This document shows positions 24,525-31,706 of a stretch of DNA of 40,100 bases, in pieces. The position numbers and the translations under genes were made by a program. This stretch comes from Acidimicrobiia bacterium. Lineage in GTDB: Bacteria > Acidobacteriota > Terriglobia > Bryobacterales > Bryobacteraceae. Under the pieces are notes generated by a model that saw nothing but the letters and a program-made list of their open reading frames with translations, searched no databases and was not told where the DNA came from. Location of the stretch: contig VFZE01000049.1 of the NCBI GenBank assembly GCA_016871315.1, forward strand, positions 1-40,100, read 5' to 3'. The stretch's first letter is position 1; the number at the start of each line of letters is the position of its first letter.

Positions 24525-25288
24525 GCGCCGGCAAATGCCTCCAGCGCCAAGGCCACCATCCAGCCCCCCAGCACCGTCACCACCGCCGCGCTGATCACCG
24601 GCAGCCGCTTGATCCAACCACTCTCGGGCTTGATCTTCTGAACCGCCGGTCCGGCCATCACCATCGCGCATCCGATCCCGATGAGAATCGCCGCCAACCC
24701 GATCGTAAAGGCCACCAGCAGACCCAGCCCAAGAGCAACCTGCCTGATAGAAATCGACAGCATCAGCACAACCAAGGCCTCGGGGCAGGGAACCAGTCCA
24801 CCGGAAATGCCCAGGCTTAGCAAACTGCCTTTGCCCGGCTCCTGATGATGGTGATGGTGATGATGATGGTCGTGATCAAGATCGTGGTCGTGATCATGAT
24901 GATGATGGTGGTGATGGTGATGGTGATGGTGGTGGTGATGACCGCGGCTGCGCTGCCACAACAGCCATGCCCCGATCGTCAGCACCAGAGCCCCGCTCAC
25001 TAGACTGAGCCACGGATATATCCGGTCAAGTGAAACCTGCTGCGACGCATAAAGCGTCGCCAAACCCAGCACAAAGACACTGGCCGTATGCGTGAGCGTC
25101 ACCACGCTTCCCAGGTAAACCGCGTCGGCAATTCGTCCGCGCGTGCCCACCAGGTACGCCGCGACAATCGCCTTTCCATGACCCGGCGTCAAGGCGTGCG
25201 CCGCCCCGAGAAAGAACGCCACTCCAAGCGCGGAAATCAGCCCCAGCGGGCCGGCTGTGGCAGTAGTGAGTAGCTGCTCCAGACTCAT
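24521..25288 (-). CDS. NicO/RcnA-type nickel/cobalt transporter
   Basis: The 255-aa membrane protein has about six hydrophobic helices and the family signature HALTPGHGK (31-39) in the first half. A second signature-like segment, GISGGLVPCPEALVVLML, follows the loop. The cytoplasmic loop (residues 117-148) holds 26 histidines plus aspartates, an extreme form of the His-rich loop in RcnA. Relatives export Ni2+/Co2+ or move them for enzyme assembly. It begins 1 base after the Tat-exported aminotransferase, so co-expression is near certain. No RcnR-like regulator is adjacent. Confidence 0.9.
   Translation of the reverse strand: MSLEQLLTTATAGPLGLISALGVAFFLGAAHALTPGHGKAIVAAYLVGTRGRIADAVYLGSVVTLTHTASVFVLGLATLYASQQVSLDRIYPWLSLVSGALVLTIGAWLLWQRSRGHHHHHHHHHHHHHHHDHDHDLDHDHHHHHHHHQEPGKGSLLSLGISGGLVPCPEALVVLMLSISIRQVALGLGLLVAFTIGLAAILIGIGCAMVMAGPAVQKIKPESGWIKRLPVISAAVVTVLGGWMVALALEAFAGA
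24843..24948 (-). repeat. CAT/CAC/GAT triplet tract coding His/Asp
   Basis: This low-complexity tract encodes 15 consecutive His, then alternating Asp/His with one Leu, then 8 His inside the NicO loop. Mixed CAT and CAC codons argue against a pure triplet expansion, but the tract could still change length by slippage. Confidence 0.85.
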
Positions 25289-25289
25289 C

Positions 25290-26540
25290 TCAGGAGGCCA
25301 CTTCCTTCACCGCCGCCACGGCACGGTCGATCTCATCCATCGTGTTGTAGATGTGCGGGGAGAAGCGCAGCCCGCGCGCGTCGCCCGAAGCCGTCATCGC
25401 AATCCCCAGCCCGTGCTGGGAGTAGAGCGCATCGTAGGCCGGCTTCAACTCCGGTTTGGCGAGATCGAACTTCACCACGCCGCCGGATAAGTGGGGCTCC
25501 ATGTTCGTTTTCAACCTCACGCCGCCGGTCTCGGATAGCTTCTGCTTGGCCCTCGTTGCCAGCGCCCGCATCCGCGCCTCCACGTTCGCCATCCCCACCA
25601 GGTTCAGGAAATCCACCGCCGCCTCCACCGCCACCATGCGCGGATTGTCGCGCTGGCCGAACACCTCCAGCTTGCGCGCACCGGCCAGCTTCTCCGACCA
25701 GCCCGCCGATACAATCGCCGGCCAGATCCGCGGAATCCTCTCGGCCCGCACATAGAGCAAACCCGCCTCCAGCGGCCCCATCGGCCACTTGTGCGCGCTG
25801 CCGGCATAGGAATCGCAGCCGGTCTCGCGCAGGTTCAGATCCAAGGCGCCCCAAGTCTGCGCGCCGTCCAGGTGCATCCAGATGCCATGCCTCCGCGCCA
25901 GCTCGGCAATCTGCCGTGCCGGATACAGAATTCCGGTGGTGTTGGTGAGATGCGTGATCGTAATCACGCGCGTCCGCGGAGTGACCGCCTTGGCAAATGC
26001 ATCGTAGAGAGCTTCGCCGCTCGGCGCCGGTACCGGCACCGGCAGGGAGTTGATCACCAGCCCGTCCCGCTTGGCCCGCACTTTCCAGGAATCGTTATTC
26101 GACGGATGATTATGGTCCGTCAGCAGGATCTCATCTCCTGCCTTCAGATCAATCCCTTGCACCACCGTATTGGTAGCCTCCGAGGTGTTGCGCGTCAGCG
26201 CGATCTCATCGGCCGTCACCCGCAACTGCGCGGCGATCTTCCCCCGCACCCGCTCGGCCAACGGCTCATACTTGTCGCGGTTTTGGAACGACGGATTGGC
26301 GTGAAAGTCGCGCAGGAACTCCAGGTGCCTGTCCATCACCCCCCGCGATGCCGGGCAGACATTGGCAGCGTTCAAGTAGACAAGATCCTCCTTGAGTGGA
26401 AACTGGCGCTTCACCAGCCGCCAGTAATCCTCGTTATCGGGTCTCGGATCTCCCGGAGCGGCCTTCAGCGCCTGCGCCATCAGGGCCCAGGTTCCGGCGG
26501 CCGGCGCCAGGCGGAACAGATCGCGGCGGCTATGTTTCAT
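25290..26540 (-). CDS. Tat-exported class V aminotransferase
   Basis: This 416-aa PLP enzyme is of the class V (cysteine desulfurase/isopenicillin N epimerase-like) group. The Tat motif SRRDLFRL lies at 4-11, followed by a hydrophobic stretch ending near residue 28. PLP contacts are visible: NTSEATN (118-124), D225 in WMHLDGAQTWGA, and the Schiff-base Lys251 in SAHKWPMGPLEAG. Export of a PLP enzyme implies a folded substrate enzyme working outside the cytoplasm. It is the first gene of the minus-strand unit with NicO. The start is 23 bases from the divergent YkgJ gene. Confidence 0.9.
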   Translation of the reverse strand: MKHSRRDLFRLAPAAGTWALMAQALKAAPGDPRPDNEDYWRLVKRQFPLKEDLVYLNAANVCPASRGVMDRHLEFLRDFHANPSFQNRDKYEPLAERVRGKIAAQLRVTADEIALTRNTSEATNTVVQGIDLKAGDEILLTDHNHPSNNDSWKVRAKRDGLVINSLPVPVPAPSGEALYDAFAKAVTPRTRVITITHLTNTTGILYPARQIAELARRHGIWMHLDGAQTWGALDLNLRETGCDSYAGSAHKWPMGPLEAGLLYVRAERIPRIWPAIVSAGWSEKLAGARKLEVFGQRDNPRMVAVEAAVDFLNLVGMANVEARMRALATRAKQKLSETGGVRLKTNMEPHLSGGVVKFDLAKPELKPAYDALYSQHGLGIAMTASGDARGLRFSPHIYNTMDEIDRAVAAVKEVAS

Positions 26541-26563
26541 GGTGTTGATTGTACTCTAGTGTT

Positions 26564-27088
26564 GTGATCACTGACCTGGTTGAGATCCGCCGCCTGGGCG
26601 AGAAAAAGCGAGGGGAAAACGAGAAACTGCGCCAGCACATGAAGCGCCATGAGTTCGTCGAACGCCGTCTCCGCCGCATCGCCGAGGATATCGAAGACGA
26701 GATCGACTGCACCGTCTGCGCCAACTGCTGCCGCCATGCGACGGTGAAGCTGCAGGAGCGCGATGTCGACCCTTTGGCGCGTCACCTGCGCCTCAGCCGG
26801 TCAAAGTTTCTCGCGCAATACGCCGAGCAAAGTGAAGAAGAGGGGCTGATTCTCAAGCGCACGCCCGAGCACGGCTGCGTCTTCCTCGACGGCAACCTGT
26901 GCTCCGTCTATGAAGCGCGCCCGGCAACCTGCGTGGGATTCCCGCACTTGGTGCGCGGCGCCGGGTCGTTGCAGTCAAGAATGTGGCAGATGGTCGACCG
27001 CGCCTGCTACTGCCCGATCGTCTACAACGCCCTGGAGGCCTTCAAGGTCGAGGTTCGTTTCTTCGAGAAGTCCGGCGCGAAGCGCTAA
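26564..27088 (+). CDS. YkgJ-family cysteine-cluster protein
   Basis: The 174-aa protein has the CX2CX2CC motif of YkgJ/UPF0153 proteins (DCTVCANCCRH, about residues 45-55) and further cysteines in HGCVFLDGNLCSVYEARPATCVGFPH and ACYCP. The pattern suggests an Fe-S or zinc site; biochemical function is unknown in the family. GTG 26564 is chosen over TTG 26549 because TGTACT (26550-26555) resembles a -10 box 8 bases before it. There is no Shine-Dalgarno sequence. It overlaps the convergent glycine-zipper gene by four bases. Confidence 0.85.
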   Translation: MITDLVEIRRLGEKKRGENEKLRQHMKRHEFVERRLRRIAEDIEDEIDCTVCANCCRHATVKLQERDVDPLARHLRLSRSKFLAQYAEQSEEEGLILKRTPEHGCVFLDGNLCSVYEARPATCVGFPHLVRGAGSLQSRMWQMVDRACYCPIVYNALEAFKVEVRFFEKSGAKR

Positions 27089-27963
27089 TCCAGCTTCTCG
27101 GTCACCGAAACGGCCGAACTCAGCCGGAAACTGATGCGGGTTTCCACCGCCAACTCCGCCGGCTCGCCACGAGTTCCCAGAACGGCGCCGGTTCCCGCCG
27201 CGCCCCCGGCAGCCGCTCCAATAGCGGCTCCGCGTCCGCCACCGGCAATGGCTCCAATCGCTGCGCCGATTCCGGCGCCAAGACCAACTTTTGCGGCGTC
27301 CTTCTTGGTTTCCTTCTCGGCTTCCTTCTCAAAAGAAGCGGTACGGACGGCGATCTTCTGCCCGTCGGCGGTGTTGATCCTTGTCAGCTCCAGCGCGATC
27401 ATCGCCACTCCGCGTACACGGCCGCCCTTGTCGGAGGTCGCCACGCGGCCTTCCACGCGCGAACCCTTGTCGGCAATCACCAGGCCGTCCACAACCAGCG
27501 CCTGGTCGAGCGTAGCCAGGAAGCTGTCACCGGCCTGATGAGTTTCCGAAGAAACACGTTCCACCAGCCGCACGGGAATGAGAGTGCCTTCGGCCAGTTT
27601 CACCGTCCGCGGTACTTTGGGCGCGGGTGGCGGCGGGGGCGGCTCTTCCTTCTTCACTTCCTTGACCACCGGCGGAGGAGGTGCAGGCGGCTCGGGAGCG
27701 GGGGCTGGTGCGGAGCTTTCCACTACGGGTGCAGGGGGCGGCGGCGCGGGCTTCGGATCGACACGCGGAACCGTCTTCCGGACCGGGGCCGGCGCGGGGC
27801 TTACCGCAGGCGGAGCAGGTTCCGGCGTCACAGCCGGCTGCGGAACCTGCTGCGCCACCTCCACCGCGGCCACAGGCTCTGGTTGCTGTTTTTCGCTCAT
27901 CAGGAACCAGACGACGCCTGCCGCCAGGACTCCTCCTATTGCAAATGCCAACCAGTTCTTCAT
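27085..27963 (-). CDS. Membrane-anchored Pro-rich glycine-zipper protein
   Basis: The 292-aa protein has one N-terminal hydrophobic anchor (NWLAFAIGGVLAAGVVWFLM). About 90 residues of Pro/Ala/Glu/Val linker follow, long enough to cross a periplasm. A folded region (about 120-215: VKLAEGTLIPVRLVERVSSETHQAGD and EGRVATSDKGGRVRG) resembles the conserved core of similar Acidobacterial envelope proteins. A glycine-zipper (GLGAGIGAAIGAIAGGGRGAAIGAAAGG) comes before the end. The zipper may insert in or against a membrane. Function is unknown. It is divergent from dus across 98 bases. Confidence 0.75.
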   Translation of the reverse strand: MKNWLAFAIGGVLAAGVVWFLMSEKQQPEPVAAVEVAQQVPQPAVTPEPAPPAVSPAPAPVRKTVPRVDPKPAPPPPAPVVESSAPAPAPEPPAPPPPVVKEVKKEEPPPPPPAPKVPRTVKLAEGTLIPVRLVERVSSETHQAGDSFLATLDQALVVDGLVIADKGSRVEGRVATSDKGGRVRGVAMIALELTRINTADGQKIAVRTASFEKEAEKETKKDAAKVGLGAGIGAAIGAIAGGGRGAAIGAAAGGAAGTGAVLGTRGEPAELAVETRISFRLSSAVSVTEKLD

Positions 27964-28061
27964 GGGTCAACCTCCTTCACTACAGTTAAACGTGCCGCGG
28001 GCACTCTCCGTTTCCATTATCCGCCACTCCGATTCCGCTAACATAATGAAGAGAGAGCAGA

Positions 28062-29072
28062 ATGTCCGTTCCGTCCCAGTTCCGCATCCGGGGGATCACG
28101 ATCGCTCCGGCCACAGTTCTGGCGCCCATGGCCGGCGTCACCGACACCGTCTTCCGGCGGCTGATCCGCGACCAGGGCGGCTGCGGTCTGCTGATGACCG
28201 AATTCACCTCTTCACACGGCGTCACGCACTCGGCCCGCGCCAAGAACATGAAGAAGCTCCTGCGCTATCTCTACTTCGATCCATCCGAGCGGCCGATTTC
28301 CGCCCAACTGTTCGGCGCCGATCCGGAAGTAATGGCCGACGCCGCGCGTGTCTGTCAGGATCTGGGCTTCGATATCGTTGACATCAACTTCGGTTGCCCG
28401 GTCAAGAAAGTGGTGCGCTGCAACGGCGGCTCCGGCCTCCTGCGCGACCTGCCTTTGATGGAGCAGCTTCTGCGCAAGGTCCGTGCCGCCATCACTGTCC
28501 CGCTTACGATGAAGTTCCGCTCCGGCTGGAATCATGAAAACCTGGTCCACGTGCCCGTCGCGCGTATGGCCGAGGATTGCGGCGTGGAAGCGGTGGCCCT
28601 CCACGCGCGCACGCGCGAGCAGGGCTACAGCGGCTTCGCCGACTGGAACCATATCGCGGAAGTGAAGGCGGCGGTGAAGATCCCCGTCATCGGCAACGGC
28701 GACATCACCACGCCCGCCGATGCCGCACGCATGGTGCGCGAGACCGGCTGCGACGCCGTCATGATCGGCCGCACCGCCTCCTCCAATCCGTGGATCTTCC
28801 GCCAGATCGCCGAGTATCAGGCCACCGGCAATCACTGGGAGCCTGGCGAACAGGATCGTTACCAGATCATGAGCACCTACTACCGCATGATGGACGAAAA
28901 GAACACCGCCGATACGGTCGGCAAGATGAAGCAGTTCGCCACCTACTTCACGCACGGCGTCCGCAACGGCGCCAAGCTGCGCGCCAACATCTACCGGGCT
29001 CATGAGGCGGCCGAGATCCGCGCGCTGGTCGACGAGTTCTTTCACGCGGAGCTGGCCGCCGTTCCGGCCTGA
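28062..29072 (+). CDS. dusB: tRNA-dihydrouridine synthase
   Basis: This 336-aa flavoenzyme reduces uridines in tRNA to dihydrouridine using NADPH. The FMN-binding start VLAPMAGVTDTVFRRL is present. The catalytic Cys112 is in NFGCPVKKVVRC, followed by GNGDI and GCDAVMIGRTASSNPWIF, which bind FMN phosphate. The C-terminal helical tRNA-binding domain is complete. Spacing and the MTEF motif fit the DusB group. GAGAGAG lies upstream and CATAAT at 28042-28047 is a candidate -10. It forms an operon with nadD, 9 bases downstream. Confidence 0.93.
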   Translation: MSVPSQFRIRGITIAPATVLAPMAGVTDTVFRRLIRDQGGCGLLMTEFTSSHGVTHSARAKNMKKLLRYLYFDPSERPISAQLFGADPEVMADAARVCQDLGFDIVDINFGCPVKKVVRCNGGSGLLRDLPLMEQLLRKVRAAITVPLTMKFRSGWNHENLVHVPVARMAEDCGVEAVALHARTREQGYSGFADWNHIAEVKAAVKIPVIGNGDITTPADAARMVRETGCDAVMIGRTASSNPWIFRQIAEYQATGNHWEPGEQDRYQIMSTYYRMMDEKNTADTVGKMKQFATYFTHGVRNGAKLRANIYRAHEAAEIRALVDEFFHAELAAVPA

Positions 29073-29081
29073 GTCTCCCCC

Positions 29082-29714
29082 GTGCGCATCGCGATCTTCG
29101 GCGGCACCTTCAACCCGGTCCACAACGCCCACGTAGCCATTGCCCGCCTGGCGCGGGAACGGTTTTCACTCGATGAAGTGTGGCTGGTTCCCGCTGCCCA
29201 GCCGCCGCACAAGCCCACCGCCGGGGCCGCCGATTTCGAGCATCGCTACAAAATGGTTGAGCTGGCATGCCAGGGCGAACCTGGCCTGATCGCCTCCAGA
29301 ATCGAGCAGGAAAACCAGCGCAGCTTTTCCATTCTCACCATGGAGCGCATCAAGCGCGAACGGCCCGGCGATACGTTCTATTTCCTCATCGGCGCCGATG
29401 CCTTCGCCGAAATCAAGACCTGGCGAAGGTGGAACGAAGTGATCGCCGAGGTGGAGTTTCTCGTCATCTCACGGCCCGACTATCAATACGAGGTTCCCGA
29501 TGGCGCCCGTGTTCAAAGGTTGGACACCGCCCGTTTCGAGGTCTCATCCACCGCGATCCGGGAAAGGCTGCACCGCGGGGAAGCACCGGGAGAACTGCAC
29601 CCGGCGGTGCTCCACTACATCCGTGCACACAGCCTCTACAAGCAGGCTAACGCGTCAGCGGGGTCACCTCGATCTTGCGGAACTGAACCGGGCCATGATC
29701 GCCCTGAAGGCTGA
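29082..29714 (+). CDS. nadD: Nicotinate-nucleotide adenylyltransferase
   Basis: The 210-aa enzyme converts nicotinate mononucleotide and ATP to deamido-NAD. The nucleotidyltransferase motif GGTFNPVHNAHV (6-17) is present with an Ala in the usual HxGH position, and VSSTAIRERL near residue 155 is the second ATP-binding motif. The enzyme proper ends at HYIRAHSLYKQ, about residue 187. The last 23 residues look unrelated and are encoded opposite the 3' end of the DUF1080 gene, with a 68-base overlap. GTG start, no clear Shine-Dalgarno sequence; probably coupled to dus. Confidence 0.94.
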   Translation: MRIAIFGGTFNPVHNAHVAIARLARERFSLDEVWLVPAAQPPHKPTAGAADFEHRYKMVELACQGEPGLIASRIEQENQRSFSILTMERIKRERPGDTFYFLIGADAFAEIKTWRRWNEVIAEVEFLVISRPDYQYEVPDGARVQRLDTARFEVSSTAIRERLHRGEAPGELHPAVLHYIRAHSLYKQANASAGSPRSCGTEPGHDRPEG

Positions 29715-30600
29715 GCGGCCCGGGCTGGTCCTCGTTGGGATCGTGCGCCATCGCGGTTAATCCTTCAATCACCTGCTTGTCGATCACCGTTCTGCCGTTG
29801 ATCACCACCGTTACCTGACGGCCGATCAAGGTGATGTCGTAGATCTGCCACTCATCCTGCGGCAGCGTGGCGTTCACCGATGGAATAATCCGGCTGTATA
29901 GGGCGCCGTTGGAATGGGAACTGGGCGGCATGCCATGGTCGCCGTAGATCTGCACTTCGTAGCGGCCGCGCAGTCCGATGCCGCTGTTGCTGCGGTTGGC
30001 CACTTTGCATTCCAAACGCAGGTGAAAGTTCCAGAACTTCTTTTCCGAGACAATATCCACCGCACGTTCACCGTTTTTGAGGATGCCGTCCTCTACGCGC
30101 CAGGTCACCGTCTGTCCCGGCACGCGCGACGCCCATCCGCTGAGATCCTTCCCGTTGAACAGTTGCACTGGTTGCCCGCGCTTCCATTTCCCGTCGTCGG
30201 TTTCGGTCAGCTCCGGCGCGCGTTTGCCGGAGAACTCCAGCCGCGCGGGCTGGCCTTCCACTTGAAAGCTTCCCCTAATTTGCTGACCATTGAGCCTTGC
30301 CCTGTAGATGCCCTTTTGGCGGGGAGGATTCGGCTCGTTGCTGGCGGGGCGGTAAGCGCGTTCGAAGACCCAGACCAACTCCTCGCCCTCGATCCGGATC
30401 TCCGGAATCACGTCCATCTGCCCGCCGGGAGCGCCGACGAAGCGGCCCTTCAGTTGTGGCGTGCCGGCGCCGGTGACCTCCAGCCACCAGGCGCGGGCGC
30501 GGGGCTCGCGTTCCACGGTGAGGTTCCAGCGGCCATTGAAGCTTTCCACGCCGGCAGAGAGCAGCGTGGCGGACATCGCGAAATAGACCAAGCGAAACAT
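29647..30600 (-). CDS. DUF1080 (3-keto-disaccharide hydrolase-like) exported protein
   Basis: The 317-aa product has a signal peptide (MFRLVYFAMSATLLSAGVES). Its C-terminal half is a DUF1080 concanavalin-like domain: LFNGKDLSGWASR at about 152, then WNFHLRLECKVANRSNSGIGLRGRYEVQI and the closing VQFRKIEVTPL. Characterised relatives hydrolyse 3-keto-glycosides; exact substrate unknown. The N-terminal 140 residues form a separate beta-rich domain. It is divergent from the enolase pair with only 21 bases between start codons. TATACT (30608-30613) lies 7 bases before the ATG, so a leaderless transcript is likely. Confidence 0.88.
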   Translation of the reverse strand: MFRLVYFAMSATLLSAGVESFNGRWNLTVEREPRARAWWLEVTGAGTPQLKGRFVGAPGGQMDVIPEIRIEGEELVWVFERAYRPASNEPNPPRQKGIYRARLNGQQIRGSFQVEGQPARLEFSGKRAPELTETDDGKWKRGQPVQLFNGKDLSGWASRVPGQTVTWRVEDGILKNGERAVDIVSEKKFWNFHLRLECKVANRSNSGIGLRGRYEVQIYGDHGMPPSSHSNGALYSRIIPSVNATLPQDEWQIYDITLIGRQVTVVINGRTVIDKQVIEGLTAMAHDPNEDQPGPLSLQGDHGPVQFRKIEVTPLTR

Positions 30601-30603
30601 GCC

Positions 30604-30616
30604 AAGTAGTATACTT
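30604..30616. promoter_or_regulatory. Candidate bidirectional -10 region
   Basis: The 21-base gap between DUF1080 and the first enolase gene contains the inverted repeat AAGTA-N3-TACTT. TATACT reads toward DUF1080, and TAGTAT reads toward the enolase gene. Any -35 boxes must lie inside the opposing coding regions. No convincing -35 hexamer is seen. Confidence 0.4.
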
Positions 30617-30621
30617 CGGCA

Positions 30622-31701
30622 ATGGCAACCGGAAACGATCCGCTCGATCTGAAAGAGCTGCGCGCGTTTCCGCTGCGGGAGCCGGTTTCAGGCCGCCGCT
30701 ACACCCTGATCCGGCTGGAAACCCGCGGTGGATTGCGCGGCTGGGGAGAATGCGCCGGCACCAGCGACCGCGAGTTCGCGCAAGCCCGGCAACTGCTCTC
30801 CGGCATTCCCGCCACCGCCTACGATGTCGCTTGGCGCAAGCTGGAACCGATTCCCGGCTTGCGCGCCGCCATCAACATGGCGCAACTCGACATTGTCGGC
30901 CAGCATGCCAAGGCGCCGGTCTACCAGGTGCTCGGCGGTCCAACGCGCAACAAGGCTCGCGCACTGGCGCCGATTGAAGGGGCGGCACCCTCGGACCTGC
31001 TCGCCTCCCTGCAAAAGGCGCAGCAGGCCGGCTATCGCGCCTTCTCCACCACCGTTCCGCCCATCGAGTGGGTCAATCAGGGCCAGGCCTATATCTTCAA
31101 CGTCCGTGGCAGGATGGAGATCCTTCGTAAGAACGGCGGCCCGAACGTTGATTTCGTGCTGGATGGAGCCGCGCAACTTGCCGCCGGCGACGCTTCCAGC
31201 ATTGCGGCTGAGCTCGAAAAGTTCCACCTGCTGTGGTTCGACGAGCCGTGCCGCGTTTCCAATCTCTCGGCGCTGCGCAAGATCACCGATGAAAACGTAA
31301 CGCCGGTCGGCTACGGGCGGAACATCACCAACGGTGGCGAGTTTCAGGATCTGCTGCGGGAAGAGGCGGCCGACGTGCTGCGGCCTGCGCTGTACACCTA
31401 CGGCGTCTCGCAATCGCGCAAGATCGCCGCGCTGGCAGAGACCTACTACGTGGCCGTGGCACCGTACCATGACGGCGGGCCTGTAGCCACCGCGGCCGCT
31501 CTGCAGCTGGCCGCTAGCCTGCCCAACTTCTTTATCCAGCAGATTCCTGTACCGGCCGGCGACGCGGACCGCCAGATGCGGCAGGCCATCGCGGGCGATG
31601 TCGAGCGCATCCGAGACGGCTTCGCGGAGCTGCCCACGGCGCCGGGTCTCGGCGTGCAGGTCAACGAACGAGCTTTGGACAAGTACAGGGACCGGGGGTG
31701 A
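30622..31701 (+). CDS. Enolase-superfamily protein with altered metal site
   Basis: The 359-aa protein has the N-terminal capping domain (YTLIRLETRGGLRGWGE) and C-terminal barrel of mandelate racemase/muconate lactonising enzymes. Candidate ligands are Asp in FVLDGAAQ and Glu in WFDEPC. At the third ligand position, where relatives have a Gly-Glu (for example TGERL in the next gene), this protein reads PVGYGRNIT, lacking the Glu. The KxK pair on the second strand is also missing (AFSTTVPP). It may have a different reaction or no metal-dependent activity. It starts 21 bases from DUF1080 and overlaps the next enolase gene's upstream start. Confidence 0.8.
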   Translation: MATGNDPLDLKELRAFPLREPVSGRRYTLIRLETRGGLRGWGECAGTSDREFAQARQLLSGIPATAYDVAWRKLEPIPGLRAAINMAQLDIVGQHAKAPVYQVLGGPTRNKARALAPIEGAAPSDLLASLQKAQQAGYRAFSTTVPPIEWVNQGQAYIFNVRGRMEILRKNGGPNVDFVLDGAAQLAAGDASSIAAELEKFHLLWFDEPCRVSNLSALRKITDENVTPVGYGRNITNGGEFQDLLREEAADVLRPALYTYGVSQSRKIAALAETYYVAVAPYHDGGPVATAAALQLAASLPNFFIQQIPVPAGDADRQMRQAIAGDVERIRDGFAELPTAPGLGVQVNERALDKYRDRG

Positions 31702-31706
31702 CGACG

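Noticed and set aside
24843-24948. CRISPR-like or satellite repeat
   Set aside because: The repeated triplets are a coding His/Asp tract in frame within the NicO gene, with no spacers.
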